64,000 nucleotides of DNA from SZUA-35 sp963781035 (GCA_963781035.1 CAWAEN010000004.1:496001-560000); one strand, 5' to 3'. Shown: positions 35,539 to 44,579, counted from the stretch's first letter. The notes: generated by a model not told the origin, from the letters alone. Program-made: numbers and translations.

Positions 35539-36632
35539 TCTTGATTCTCCTGGTCGAGTGCGGATCGAAGGAGCCGCGGGGTCAGATCTGGCCGCACGGT
35601 GTGCGGACTGGCGATGGTCAGAGCAGCGGCCGCGTGGCCGAATCGAGCGGCCTCCTCGGCTGAGCCGCCCTGGAGCAGCACGTGGCAGAACGCGCCGGCC
35701 ATCGAATCGCCGGCGCCGGTGACGTCTTCGACGACGGTCGGCGTGGCCGGGATCTCGATGGTGTGGTCGACGGTGCTGAGCATCGAGCCACGCTCGCCCA
35801 GTCGGATCCAGACCAGTTCGACGCCGCGGGCGTGCAGGGTTTGCGCTGCCGTGTGCACCTGCCGGTCGGTGCGCGTCGGGAGGTCGGTGAGCGCAGCGAG
35901 TTCGTCGCGGTTGGGGGTGACGGCGTAGACCCGAGCGTCGATGGCGTCCTTGAGACCGGCGGCCTTGGGCACGCTGACGGGTTCGAAGACGGTGCGCACA
36001 CCCGCAGACGAGGTCGAGTGCGTAGTCGAGGGCGTCGCGGCGCAGGTTGCCGTCGACGACCAGCACCCCGGCGGTCGCAATGACGTCGCGTGCGTTGTTG
36101 AGTTGTTCGGGTCCGAGCTCGGCGGTCGCCTCCATGTCGGCGATCGCGATGATGAGCTCACCGTCGACGTCGAGCACGGCGGTGTAGGTGCCGGTCGGCC
36201 GATCGGTGCGGGCGACGTGCTCGATACGAACGCCTGCTGCCGCGGTGTGGTCGAGCAGGTTGTCGCCCATCGGGTCGCGGCCAACGACGCTGATCAGGTG
36301 GACGCGGTCACCGAGTCTGGCGATGTTCTCGGCGATGTTGCGGGCGACGCCTCCCGGCGCCATCGAGCCGTGACCGGGTTGCTGGTCTGGGCGGTCGCCC
36401 GGGTGGTGCTGCGAGCCTTGAGATCGACGTTGGCTCCGCCGATGACGACGGCGCCGGGACGCTCGGCGAGGACATACCCACGGCCGAGGATCACACCCTT
36501 CTTGCCGAGATTGGACAGGTGCACATTGATCGAGGCCCGGCTGGTTCCCAGCGTTGTGGCCAGCGCGTCGGTTCCCATGAGCGGATCGCGGCGAAGCAAG
36601 TCGACGATCTGCTGTTCTCGTTCCGTGAGCAC
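35535..36632 (-). CDS. psuK: Pseudouridine kinase with N-terminal winged helix, two frameshifts
   Basis: N-terminal HTH (LTEREQQIVDLLRRDPLMG, LATTLGTSRASINVHLSNLG) followed by a PfkB carbohydrate kinase: VIGGANVDLK, GGVARNIAENIARLGDRVHL, and the anion-hole and catalytic motif VTGAGDSMAGAFCHVLLQGG near the end. The frame shifts near 36375 and 36002. Fused HTH-PfkB proteins of this type (as E. coli YeiI) are kinases of pseudouridine and relatives. The coupling with psuG confirms the substrate. The start is the GTG at 36632. Confidence 0.88.
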
Positions 36633-36672
36633 CTTACTAATCTAAGGGTGCTTTATCAGAATAAGCAAGAGG
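36628..36672 (-). promoter_or_regulatory. psuK promoter and operator
   Basis: On the minus strand TTGCTT (-35), an 18-base spacer and TAGATT (-10, 36644-36639) place the start of transcription at the psuK GTG, so the mRNA is likely leaderless. AGCACCTTA (36628-36636) and TAAGGGTGCT (36643-36652) form a bulged inverted repeat over the -10 and the start codon, a plausible autoregulatory site for the HTH domain of PsuK. Confidence 0.55.
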
Positions 36673-36740
36673 GTCTTCTTGATCGGGCCGGCCGCCGGGT
36701 GTCGGACCACTGAGGCCTGGCTCCAAACTACGATCGTGAT

Positions 36741-37055
36741 GTGCCTCACAATCTCATCAACGACCTCGCAGGCGAAGTATCCATCCAGACCGGAGCCGTG
36801 GTCTCCAAAGTCATTCACCGAGAGGACGGTTCGGACGTCACGGTGTTCGCTTTCGACGCCGGTGAGCAGCTCACCGAGCACCAGGCCAGCCAAGCGGCCA
36901 TCGTCCAGGTCTTGTCCGGGAGACTGCATTTCACGGTCGACGGTGAGAAGCTCGATCTTGCCCCTGGATCCTGGCTGCACATGGCGCCCGGCGCGCCCCA
37001 CTCGCTCGTCGCCACCGAGCCGACGGTCATGCTGTTGACGCTCATCGGATCCTGA
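36741..37055 (+). CDS. Cupin-domain protein
   Basis: 104 residues. GEQLTEHQASQAAIVQVLSG with the first motif (His and Gln in place of some His ligands), then DLAPGSWLHMAPGAPHSLVA with the second motif. A typical short conserved cupin. It is divergent from psuK with about 110 bases between. Function unknown. Confidence 0.8.
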   Translation: MPHNLINDLAGEVSIQTGAVVSKVIHREDGSDVTVFAFDAGEQLTEHQASQAAIVQVLSGRLHFTVDGEKLDLAPGSWLHMAPGAPHSLVATEPTVMLLTLIGS

Positions 37056-37108
37056 GCGGTCGCTATTCATCGCGTTCGGTCATCGGTTGGGTTGGAGGTT
37101 CTATTCGA

Positions 37109-37285
37109 GTGACCACGCGATGGTTGCGGTCCATCGACCCGAACATGCGGATCGAGCTGATCGGCTTCCGCAGCCATGGCACCCGGCCGGTGGCGGCACA
37201 CCTCGGTGAGCCGAGCCCCGAAGCGATGACGCGACTCGGCGGCAGGCTCCGCTCCACTGGTTTCGCCGAGGTCACCGTCATCTGA
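37109..37285 (+). pseudogene. C-terminal relic of a radical-SAM/glycyl-radical-activase-like protein
   Basis: The frame from the GTG at 37109 reads TTRWLRSIDPNMRIELIGFR, SHGTRPVAAHLGEPS and LRSTGFAEVTVI to TGA 37283-37285. The order of a helix, the R-I-E-L-I-G-F-R strand, the H-G-x-R-P turn and the final V-T-V-I strand resembles the C-terminus of radical-SAM activating enzymes. The catalytic CxxxCxxC part is absent. It is 58 residues only, so the call is tentative. Bases 37286-37487 show nothing. Confidence 0.4.
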
Positions 37286-37487
37286 CGTCACCACCTGACG
37301 CCGGACACCGTCTCGCCGGTGCCGATGGGCTCGAGCTGGTCAGACCTGGCTTCCGAGCCCATCATCGTGACCGCGCCGAACACCAACTGCGAAGAAAACT
37401 TCGGTCTCGGGGTGTGACCGGACCGATTCTCGGGAAGAGCGTGACGAGGGCACGATCGTCGCCCTCCACCATCCCAAGGAGAACACC

Positions 37488-37935
37488 ATGTCGACCGACG
37501 AACGCACCACCAAGGACCTCATCGAAACCCTGCGAGACGGCGAGAAGGGTTTCGCCGACGCGGCAGAGAAGCTCGCATCGACCGATCGAGCCGATCTGGC
37601 ACCCCAGTTCCAGAAGTACTCGCTGCAGCGGGGCAACCTTTGCCACTGAACTCGAGCAGATGGCGGCTCGCTACGGCGACGACATCGACGAGTCCGGCTC
37701 GGTCGCTGCCGCCATACACCGGGGCTGGATGTCGCTCAAGGACGCCATCGCCGGAAACAGCGCTTCCGGTGTCCTCGACGCAGCGGAGCAGGGCGAGGAC
37801 CATGCCGTCTCGGAGTACGAGAAGGCGCTCCAGGCCGACATCTCGCCTGAGTTGCGGACCGTGGTCACCCGCCAGTTCACCGAGGTCAAGCTCGCACACG
37901 ACGAGGTGAAGGCTCTGCGTAGCGCGGTCAGCTGA
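37488..37935 (+). CDS. PA2169-type four-helix-bundle protein (DUF2383), one frameshift
   Basis: The ATG at 37488 follows AAGGAG by 6 bases. The first frame gives TTKDLIETLRDGEKGFADAA and ASTDRADLAPQFQKYS, then breaks near 37635. The second frame completes the domain: MAARYGDDIDESGSVAAAIH, RGWMSLKDAIAGNSASGVL, EYEKALQADISPELRTVV and a final helix to TGA 37933-37935. Family members are ferritin-like stress proteins of about 150 residues. A partial copy lies at 16.46 kb. The break is at GGGGCAACC and could be a sequence error. Confidence 0.85.
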
Positions 37936-37955
37936 TCCCGCGTCGCCTGCGAACG

Positions 37956-37989
37956 GGGCCCGTCACCACACAGACGTGGTGGCGGGCCC
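37956..37989 (+). terminator. Rho-independent-like terminator
   Basis: GGGCCCGTCACCAC (37956-37969) pairs with GTGGTGGCGGGCCC (37976-37989), a 14-bp stem with one G-T pair and a 6-base loop, 20 bases after the DUF2383 gene. No long T-run follows, as is usual in actinobacteria. Confidence 0.7.
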
Positions 37990-38030
37990 TCTGCGTGTCT
38001 CGGATCAGCGCACACGCGTTGCGCTGACTT

Positions 38031-39068
38031 GTGGTTCGTCGGACACATCGGTTCGCAATCGAGGCGACCACCGACGATGATCATGAGATGTTGGTCGAGG
38101 CCGTGCTGTACCGCGACGGGTGTCGGCGGATCGCCGGTGAGCTCGCCGACGTTGCCGCCGCTGCGGCCGACGGGCGCGGTTTCGTGTGGGTGGGCCTCCA
38201 CGACCCAGACGCCGGCGAGATCCTCGAGGTCGCCAAGGTCTTCGGGCTGCACCCGCTGGCGGTGGAAGACGCGATCAAGGCCCGGCAGCGGCCCAAGGTC
38301 GAGCGCTACGACGACTGGCTCTTCACTGTGTTGCGAACGGGCCGTTACCTCGACGAACCGGAGGAGATCGACTTCGGGGAGATCCAGATGTTCGCCCACG
38401 AGGCAGCAATCGTGATCATCCGGCGCGGCGAGCCCGTTCCTCTGAAAAGGGTCCGGGGACGTCTCGAGCGCGATCCCGAGCGGCTGGGCACAGGACCGGT
38501 TGCAGTATTGCACGCCGTCATCGACGAGGTCGTCGACGCCTACCAGCACTGCCTTGCCGGACTCGACGACGACGTCAACGAGGTCGAACTCGAGGTCTTC
38601 GCCAGCCACCGCCCCAGCTCGGGCACGCAGCTGGTCGAGCGCATCTACTTCCTCCAGCGGGAGATTCTCGAGCTGCATCGGGCGCTGCGCCCGCTCGACG
38701 TGGCGCTCTCCACGTTGCGCGCCGACCCGCTCGTCACCGCCGGACCGGAGTGGGATGCCTACTTCCGCGACATCGAGGATCACCTCCATCGTGATGCCGA
38801 CCATCTGAACACGTTGCGCGACCTCCTGGGAGCGACCCTGAACGCCAACGCCACGCAGATCAGCCTCAGGCAGAACGAGGACATGCGTCGCATCTCCGCT
38901 TGGGTCGCCATGGTTGCGGTGCCCACCATGGTGGCCGGGATCTATGGCATGAACTTCGAGCACATGCCCGAGCTCGGTTGGGTCGCCGGCTATCCGTTCG
39001 CGCTCGGCCTCATGGTCGTCGCCTGCGCGGGGCTCTACCGCTTCTTCCGACGCAGCGGCTGGCTTTGA
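38031..39068 (+). CDS. corA: CorA-family Mg2+/Co2+ transporter
   Basis: 345 residues. The N-terminal cytoplasmic domain contains EVAKVFGLHPLAVEDAIKAR and FGEIQMFAHEAAIVIIRRGE. The C-terminus carries MVAVPTMVAGIYGMNFEHMP, which is the first pore helix with the GMN signature, followed by a second helix FALGLMVVACAGLYRFF. The gene begins with GTG at 38031, 42 bases after the preceding terminator. Complete and intact. It complements the CNNM exporters at 29-32 kb. Confidence 0.95.
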   Translation: MVRRTHRFAIEATTDDDHEMLVEAVLYRDGCRRIAGELADVAAAAADGRGFVWVGLHDPDAGEILEVAKVFGLHPLAVEDAIKARQRPKVERYDDWLFTVLRTGRYLDEPEEIDFGEIQMFAHEAAIVIIRRGEPVPLKRVRGRLERDPERLGTGPVAVLHAVIDEVVDAYQHCLAGLDDDVNEVELEVFASHRPSSGTQLVERIYFLQREILELHRALRPLDVALSTLRADPLVTAGPEWDAYFRDIEDHLHRDADHLNTLRDLLGATLNANATQISLRQNEDMRRISAWVAMVAVPTMVAGIYGMNFEHMPELGWVAGYPFALGLMVVACAGLYRFFRRSGWL

Positions 39069-39079
39069 TCCGAGGACAT

Positions 39080-39883
39080 CTAGTCGAGTCGACCGAAGAA
39101 CGTCATGCGAGCATTCTCCGAGAGTGACAGCCCCGGTTCGGTGTTGTAGGCGAAGACAACCAGTAGCCGTGACCGGTCGCCTTCGACCGGTGTCACTCGA
39201 TGCAACGCGTCTCGGCCTCGGAACAGCACGAGATCTCCGGCTTCCTGCTCGAGCTCGACCGGAACGCGATCGGACTTCCCGTCGAGTACCAGCGCGACCG
39301 CTTCCTCGTTGTCGAACCCCGATGATCCATCGCGGAGATCGGCGATGAACTCGAATGCACCACCACCGAGGCCGGCCTGGATCAGCAGCGTCACCGAGAA
39401 CGACGAGTTGTCGAAGTGCCAGCCGAGTTCTTGCCCCGAGTCGTAGTAGTTGACGTTGATCGACGACAGCGGATCGGCGTAGGGGTGGAGCTCCGCCTCC
39501 CCGAGGACCGTGCAGAGGAAGGCTCGAAAGACGGGCGAGTCGTAGAGCACATGCAAGGGGGAGTCCGGAGGCACGAGGTCGGTCGTGATCGCCCCCTTCG
39601 TGCTCACGATCGTGTGGCTGCGTGCGTTGTCGACCGGAAGGCTCGGGTCGGGGTGGTCCAGGTAGACGTTGTGGACTTGCTGGGAGTGAAATGCCAGATG
39701 ACGATGATCCTCCGCCTCGACGACGAGTTCGCGCAGCATCTCCGGTCGCAGGAATCCTCGGAGAACCAGCACTCCGGCCCCATCGAGTTCGCGTCTCGAC
39801 GCACTGACGTAGGCAGCCTCGTCGAGCGGATGCCGGGCAATGTCGACAACGTCTTCGAGTGCACGAGATCCCACGGCGCGCAC
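39080..39883 (-). CDS. 2OG-Fe(II) oxygenase
   Basis: 267 residues. The iron ligands are the HxD in LGWHFDNSSFSVTLLIQ and the distal His in RDALHRVTPVEG, with the 2-oxoglutarate Arg in DRSRLLVVFAY. N-terminal LDGAGVLVLRGFLRPEM and VYLDHPDPSLP precede them. This layout matches the family of HalD/ArpA-like amino-acid halogenase/hydroxylase relatives. It is convergent with corA. A halogenase would lack the Asp, which is present, so hydroxylation is expected. Substrate unknown. Confidence 0.8.
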   Translation of the reverse strand: MRAVGSRALEDVVDIARHPLDEAAYVSASRRELDGAGVLVLRGFLRPEMLRELVVEAEDHRHLAFHSQQVHNVYLDHPDPSLPVDNARSHTIVSTKGAITTDLVPPDSPLHVLYDSPVFRAFLCTVLGEAELHPYADPLSSINVNYYDSGQELGWHFDNSSFSVTLLIQAGLGGGAFEFIADLRDGSSGFDNEEAVALVLDGKSDRVPVELEQEAGDLVLFRGRDALHRVTPVEGDRSRLLVVFAYNTEPGLSLSENARMTFFGRLD

Positions 39884-39935
39884 CGTACCCCGACCGGCAT
39901 GCCGTGGCCAAGGTCTCGCGGCACAGCGACTCGTG

Positions 39936-40565
39936 CTACTGCGATTCGCTGGTGTCCAGGCCGTTGCCGAGCGTTCCGAAACAGGTCTGGATCAATGCGG
40001 GCAGCGCGGTGCTGTGGCCGGTGATGAGCCAGTGTCGAAGCGAGGATCGCATGCAGGCCAAGGCGGCGGAAGCCAGAAGTCGGGATTCGAGGTCTTCGAC
40101 CCTCTTGTTGTCCCGTTGGTTCAGCACCACGGTGAGTGCGTCTTCCCATCCGGCCTGGAGTTGCAGGCTGCGAGCGAACACGGTGGCGTTGGTGGCCATG
40201 ATGGTGAACCGGCGGACCAGATCGTCCCGAGCTGCCTCGTAATCGACCGCGACCTCCACGAACGAGGCCTGCAACGCATCCCACGGTGGTTCGGATTCGG
40301 GCCGTTCGCTGAGTTCGGTGATGATGCGCTCGAGTCGAGCCGAATAGTCGGCGAGCACGACGTCCTCCTTCGTAGGGAAGTAGGAGAAGAACGTCCTCGG
40401 TGCGATGTCGGCCGCGGCCGCGATTTGCTCGACGGTCGTTGCGTCGAAGCCGTGTTCTTCGAAGAGGGCGATGGCGGCTTCTTCGATGCAGCGACGCCGC
40501 TCTCGCTTCTTGCGTTCTCTCAGGCCCAGCTCCTCGTCCACGAAGAAGATCTTGACACATTGCAT
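39936..40565 (-). CDS. TetR-family repressor of the MMPL gene
   Basis: 209 residues from ATG 40565 (MQCVKIFFVDEELGL); a GTG at 40541 is also possible. The HTH is at about residues 20-65 with RRRCIEEAAIALFEEHGFDA and VEQIAAAADIAPRTFFSYF. It is divergent from the MMPL exporter gene, and a 23-base perfect palindrome sits in the intergenic region on top of the MMPL promoter. It is therefore very likely the repressor of that exporter. The longer GTG start at 40589 would put the codon inside the operator and is rejected. Confidence 0.88.
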   Translation of the reverse strand: MQCVKIFFVDEELGLRERKKRERRRCIEEAAIALFEEHGFDATTVEQIAAAADIAPRTFFSYFPTKEDVVLADYSARLERIITELSERPESEPPWDALQASFVEVAVDYEAARDDLVRRFTIMATNATVFARSLQLQAGWEDALTVVLNQRDNKRVEDLESRLLASAALACMRSSLRHWLITGHSTALPALIQTCFGTLGNGLDTSESQ

Positions 40566-40598
40566 CGGTGAGTGCAATATTGCAGTCACTGCAATATT
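40552..40598 (+). promoter_or_regulatory. MMPL promoter with overlapping TetR operator
   Basis: TTGACA (40552-40557) and AATATT (40576-40581) are spaced by 18 bases (CAATAT with 17). AATATTGCAG and CTGCAATATT, separated by TCA, form a perfect 10+3+10 palindrome at 40576-40598 that begins on the -10 hexamer. Binding there would block transcription of the exporter. Confidence 0.75.
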
Positions 40599-40645
40599 AT
40601 GACTCAGGCGTTCAACGGGAACGCTGTCGAAGGAGGCATCTCGTC

Positions 40646-42835
40646 ATGTCGAACTGGCTTTACCGTCTCGGACGCACCGCAGCCCGACAGCGCCGTTGGT
40701 TCGTGGTCGGCTGGATCCTCATGGCATTGGTGATCGTGATGGCCGATCGGTCATTCGGTGGCGGCACGGTCGACAACTTCGAAGTGCCGGGCGTGGAGTC
40801 CCAAGAGGCCGTCGATCTGTTGAAGGACAAGTTCCCGGAGCGCTCGGGGGCGACGGCCATGGTGGTGTTCCACACTGCTGATGGTTCTGTCACCGATCCC
40901 GATGCTGCGGCCGGAATCGAGGCGACGGTGGCCGAGGTCCGAGCGCTCGATCATGTGGTGGGGGTGACCGAACCGTTGGCCAGTCCCCGGTCGATCTCGT
41001 CCGATGGTGCCACCGCGTTCTCGGCGGTCCAGTTCGACGGGTCCACCGCTGATCTCGGACGGGAGGCGGTCGACGCATTGATCGAAACTGCAGGCCAGGC
41101 GGAAGCCGCCGGCGTGCAGGTCGAATACGGCGGCGAACTCCCCACCGTGTTGAAGGAACGCAGCACCGGTCCGGCCGAGATGATCGGCATCATCGCCGCG
41201 CTCATCATCTTGTTCGTCACGTTCCGCAGCGTGTATTCGGCGATCTTGCCCCTGGGTGTTGCGGTGTTGGGGCTCGCCGTCGGGCTGTCGCTCGTTGGTT
41301 TGATGGGGGCGGTGATCGACATCCCGTCGGTTGCGCCCCGGCTCGGGACGATGATCGGGCTCGGGGTCGGGATCGACTACGCGCTGTTCATCCTGAGCCG
41401 TCATCGTGACCACCTGGAAGCAGGGATGGACAACGAGGAGTCCATCGGGCGGACCAACGCCACCGCCGGTCAGGCCGTCGTGGTGGCCGGCGGCACGGTG
41501 GTGGTGGCCATCCTCGGTCTCCAGATGGCAGGCATCCCCTTCGTGGCCGCCCTCGGCTACTCGGCATCACTCGTGGTCGCGATCGCGGTGTTGGTGGCCA
41601 TCACGCTCTTGCCCGCGCTGCTCGGTTTCGCCGGGCCCAGGGTGCTGGCCACATCCCATCGTCAAGCGGCTGCGGAAGCGGCCGAGGCGACCGCAGCGGG
41701 CACGGGCTTGCAAGTGAGCGAGGGCCACAGCGGTTGGGTCCGGTGGGCACATTGGGTCGCTCATCACCCGTGGCGCTCGTCGATTGCCGCCACTCTGGTG
41801 TTGTTGACACTGGCGATTCCGGTGCTCGACATGCGCCTGGGCCAGGCCGACGCCGGGACCGACCCCACCTCCACCACCCACCGTCGGGCCTACGACCTGT
41901 TGGCTGCCGGGTTCGGTGACGGGTTCAACGGTCCGTTGCTGTTGACCATCGATCTGGGCACCGGGGCCGACCCGACCGTGCTGGAGGCCGTCGCCGCCGC
42001 GGTCGGCGACGACCCCGGTGTCCAAGCCGTCTCACCTCCCGAGCTCAACGCCGCCGGCGACACCGCGCTCATCACTGCGATCCCCACCACCAAACCGCAG
42101 GATCAGGCGACGAGCGACCTGGTGCATCGGCTTCGTGACACCACGCTCCCGGAGGTCACCGCCGACACCGGCGCCACTGCGCTGGTCGGTGGGCCGACGG
42201 CGGGTTTCATCGATCAGTCCGACAAGATCGCAGGGCGACTCCTGTGGTTCATCGGCGCGGTGGTCGCCCTGTCGTTCCTGTTGTTGATGATCGTGTTCCG
42301 CTCCATTCTCGTTCCGCTCAAAGCGGCGCTCTTGAATCTGCTGTCGATCGGCGCTGCCTATGGCGTGGTGGTCGCGGTGTTCCAATGGGGTTGGGGCCGG
42401 AGCCTGATCGGGCTCGACGAAGCGGTTCCCATCGCGTCGTTCGTGCCGATGATGATGTTCGCCATCCTGTTCGGACTCTCGATGGACTACGAGGTCTTCA
42501 TCCTCTCCCGCATCCGTGAGGAGTACCACCGAGGCCATTCGAACATCGACAGCGTTGTCGAAGGGCTCGGGGCCACGGCCAAGGTCATCACTGCGGCAGC
42601 GCTCATCATGATCAGCGTCTTCCTCGGCTTCGTCGGCAGCGCCGATCCGGTCGTCAAGATGATGGGCATCGGCCTCGCCACTGCGGTCGCTGTCGACGCC
42701 ACCATTGTCCGCATGGTCCTCGTTCCATCGACGATGGCCCTCGTCGGTGACCCCAACTGGTGGCTTCCGAAATGGCTCGACCGGATCCTGCCCCGCCTCG
42801 ACATCGAAGGCGAACCGGGCGAGGTCACATTGTGA
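40646..42835 (+). CDS. MMPL/RND-type exporter
   Basis: 729 residues from ATG 40646, which has AAGGAGG 8 bases upstream. Two repeats each have a helix, a large extracytoplasmic loop and a bundle of five helices. Key segments: AARQRRWFVVGWILMALVIV at the start, LGTMIGLGVGIDYALFILSR with the MMPL Asp-Tyr motif of helix 4, RLLWFIGAVVALSFLLLMIV, and in the second repeat MMMFAILFGLSMDYEVFILS with a matching Asp. It is 729 residues, normal for actinobacterial MMPL exporters of lipids or drugs. Controlled by the divergent TetR protein. Confidence 0.93.
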   Translation: MSNWLYRLGRTAARQRRWFVVGWILMALVIVMADRSFGGGTVDNFEVPGVESQEAVDLLKDKFPERSGATAMVVFHTADGSVTDPDAAAGIEATVAEVRALDHVVGVTEPLASPRSISSDGATAFSAVQFDGSTADLGREAVDALIETAGQAEAAGVQVEYGGELPTVLKERSTGPAEMIGIIAALIILFVTFRSVYSAILPLGVAVLGLAVGLSLVGLMGAVIDIPSVAPRLGTMIGLGVGIDYALFILSRHRDHLEAGMDNEESIGRTNATAGQAVVVAGGTVVVAILGLQMAGIPFVAALGYSASLVVAIAVLVAITLLPALLGFAGPRVLATSHRQAAAEAAEATAAGTGLQVSEGHSGWVRWAHWVAHHPWRSSIAATLVLLTLAIPVLDMRLGQADAGTDPTSTTHRRAYDLLAAGFGDGFNGPLLLTIDLGTGADPTVLEAVAAAVGDDPGVQAVSPPELNAAGDTALITAIPTTKPQDQATSDLVHRLRDTTLPEVTADTGATALVGGPTAGFIDQSDKIAGRLLWFIGAVVALSFLLLMIVFRSILVPLKAALLNLLSIGAAYGVVVAVFQWGWGRSLIGLDEAVPIASFVPMMMFAILFGLSMDYEVFILSRIREEYHRGHSNIDSVVEGLGATAKVITAAALIMISVFLGFVGSADPVVKMMGIGLATAVAVDATIVRMVLVPSTMALVGDPNWWLPKWLDRILPRLDIEGEPGEVTL

Positions 42836-43142
42836 CTTCGGCGTCGATTCGACCGGGAGGAGCGGAGGCGGGACGAGGTGTCGAAGCGGGGCCGGCCCAG
42901 AAGCCGAGGAGGCCGAGTGCCGCGACCTTGACGACCTCGGCGGCGCCGTAGAACGTGTGGAGGTGTGACGGCGGTAGTTCGGCGCCGGCATTGTTCCACA
43001 CGATCAAGGAGTCCGACCTCAGGTCGACACTCGACCCCCACACCACGTTGGCCGAATTGGTCACCGACCATCCACAACCCCGACGGCGGTCAGTCGCCAA
43101 CGTCGCCGAGGAAGTGGCCGGTGATGGCAGGGGTGTTGGCAT
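42833..43142 (-). other. Coding-like region of unknown family (decayed)
   Basis: The minus-strand frame reads NSANVVWGSSVDLRSDSLIV, ELPPSHLHTFYGAAEVVKV and AALGLLGFWAGPAS to TGA near 42833, with coding-like third positions, but the N-terminus is not coding-like and overlaps the MMPL stop. On the plus strand at about 43165-43244, a frame reads FPVYVVCLVLNWWYYLGPKA and EFDNP to TGA; it resembles the C-terminus of a transporter (possibly of the nitrate/nitrite NNP type) but is only 28 residues. Bases 43245-43318 show nothing. The whole stretch looks like gene remains. Confidence 0.35.
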
Positions 43143-43318
43143 CGACCGTGCTGTTGTTGAAGCTGCTTCCCGGTCTACGTCGTGTGCCTCGTGCTGAACT
43201 GGTGGTACTACCTCGGGCCGAAGGCCGAGTTCGACAACCCGTGATGGTTGCCTGCTGAAGGACGACTACCGTCTGCATCCCGTTCTCGAACGATCGCCGG
43301 TCGTGCCCAAGGTGCAAT

Positions 43319-44572
43319 GTGTCTGATCTCCGCACGACAGAGATGACCTCCGATGACGAGGGCAGGTTCGCCATCCTCTCGGAGCCGGTGTTCCGACGGC
43401 TCGTCGTCGGCGGTGTCTTCACCTTCCTGGCGATGCAGGTGTCCGTCATCGCTCGAGGCTGGCTCGCCTACGACCTCACTGGGACCAACGCCGCCCTCGG
43501 CGGGGTGCTCCTCGGTTTCGGCGTTTCCAGCATCGTCGCCATTCCGATCGGGGGCGTGCTCGCCGATCGGTTCCCCAAGCGTCGGGTCCTGGTCGTTGCC
43601 GGCGCAATCCAGAGTCTCGTCTCCCTGGCGCTCGCGATCGCTGTCGTCACCGACGACATCGCCTACTGGATGCTCGTTGTCGCCAGCATCATCCAGGGCG
43701 GTGTCATCTCCCTCCTCGGACCGGCCCGCCTCGCCTTCATTGCCGAGGCCGTGCCGAGAGATCGGATGACCAACGCGATCCTGCTGTCGCAATCGAGCAT
43801 GCAGTTCACCCGCGTCTTCGGCCCGGCCGCCGCTGGTGCACTGATCGGTGTGTCGTTCGTCGGGGTGGCCGGTGTCTACTTCCTCGCCGCTGGACTGGCC
43901 GCAGCAGGGATCTTCACGACGCTCGGTCTCCCGGACGGTCGTCCTGCCATCGCGAGCACACGCTCGCCTCTGGAAGATCTGGTCGACGGTGTCCGCTACG
44001 TGCGAAGCGAACCACGTGTCGCGCATCTCTTGCTCCTTTCGTTCGGCATCGTGATCGTTGGGTTCCCCTACATGGCGTTCCTTCCGACGCTGGCCGAGGA
44101 TGTGTACAACGCCGGATCGGCCGGCTTCGGGCTCCTCACCACCGCTGCTGCTGTCGGCGCGCTGGCCGTCACGCTCGGCCTCGCCGGTATCGCCACGAAC
44201 CGCATCGAGGGAATCCAAGCCCGAGCCGCAATCGCGTTCGGTCTGTCGCTGGTCCTCCTCGGAGTGTCGCCCGTCTTCGGCGTTGCCCTCCTGATCATGG
44301 TGATCGTCGGCGCAACGTCTGCCGCGTTCCAAGCGCTCAACAACTCGCTGATCCTGAGCATCGCACCCGTCGAATACCACGGCCGGGTGCAGAGCCTGCT
44401 CATGCTCGGCTTCTCCGGGTTCGGCCTGGCCGCGCTGCCGCTCGGGATCCTCGCGGACGCGGTCGGACTGCAACCGGCACTGACCGGCATGGGAGTCGGT
44501 GTGTCCGCCATCGCCATCGTCTCGATGATCGCCCAAGCCAGACGGATCGAACCCGATCTCATCGACCTGTGA
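43319..44572 (+). CDS. MFS exporter (EntS-like, MFS_3)
   Basis: 417 residues from GTG 43319. Twelve hydrophobic segments, opening GGVFTFLAMQVSVIARGWLA with the loop ADRFPKRRVLVVAGAIQSLV after helix 2 (the D-R-x-x-R-R motif) and FGPAAAGALIGVSFVG in the fourth-fifth helix. The C-terminal half has AAAVGALAVTLGLAGI and QSLLMLGFSGFGLAALPLG. This is the exporter branch related to enterobactin exporter EntS. It is followed 7 bases later by a SnoaL-like gene in the same direction. Confidence 0.85.
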   Translation: MSDLRTTEMTSDDEGRFAILSEPVFRRLVVGGVFTFLAMQVSVIARGWLAYDLTGTNAALGGVLLGFGVSSIVAIPIGGVLADRFPKRRVLVVAGAIQSLVSLALAIAVVTDDIAYWMLVVASIIQGGVISLLGPARLAFIAEAVPRDRMTNAILLSQSSMQFTRVFGPAAAGALIGVSFVGVAGVYFLAAGLAAAGIFTTLGLPDGRPAIASTRSPLEDLVDGVRYVRSEPRVAHLLLLSFGIVIVGFPYMAFLPTLAEDVYNAGSAGFGLLTTAAAVGALAVTLGLAGIATNRIEGIQARAAIAFGLSLVLLGVSPVFGVALLIMVIVGATSAAFQALNNSLILSIAPVEYHGRVQSLLMLGFSGFGLAALPLGILADAVGLQPALTGMGVGVSAIAIVSMIAQARRIEPDLIDL

Positions 44573-44579
44573 GGAACCC

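Noticed and set aside
37671..39911. A 746-residue minus-strand frame across corA and the oxygenase gene
   Set aside because: Spans two real genes, has no domains, and carries the base composition of antisense DNA.
42954..43197. DUF542/iron-sulfur-repair similarity in LDPHTTLAELVTDHPQ
   Set aside because: Only one helix matches and no HxxH or Cys-Cys motif follows; the minus strand looks more coding there.
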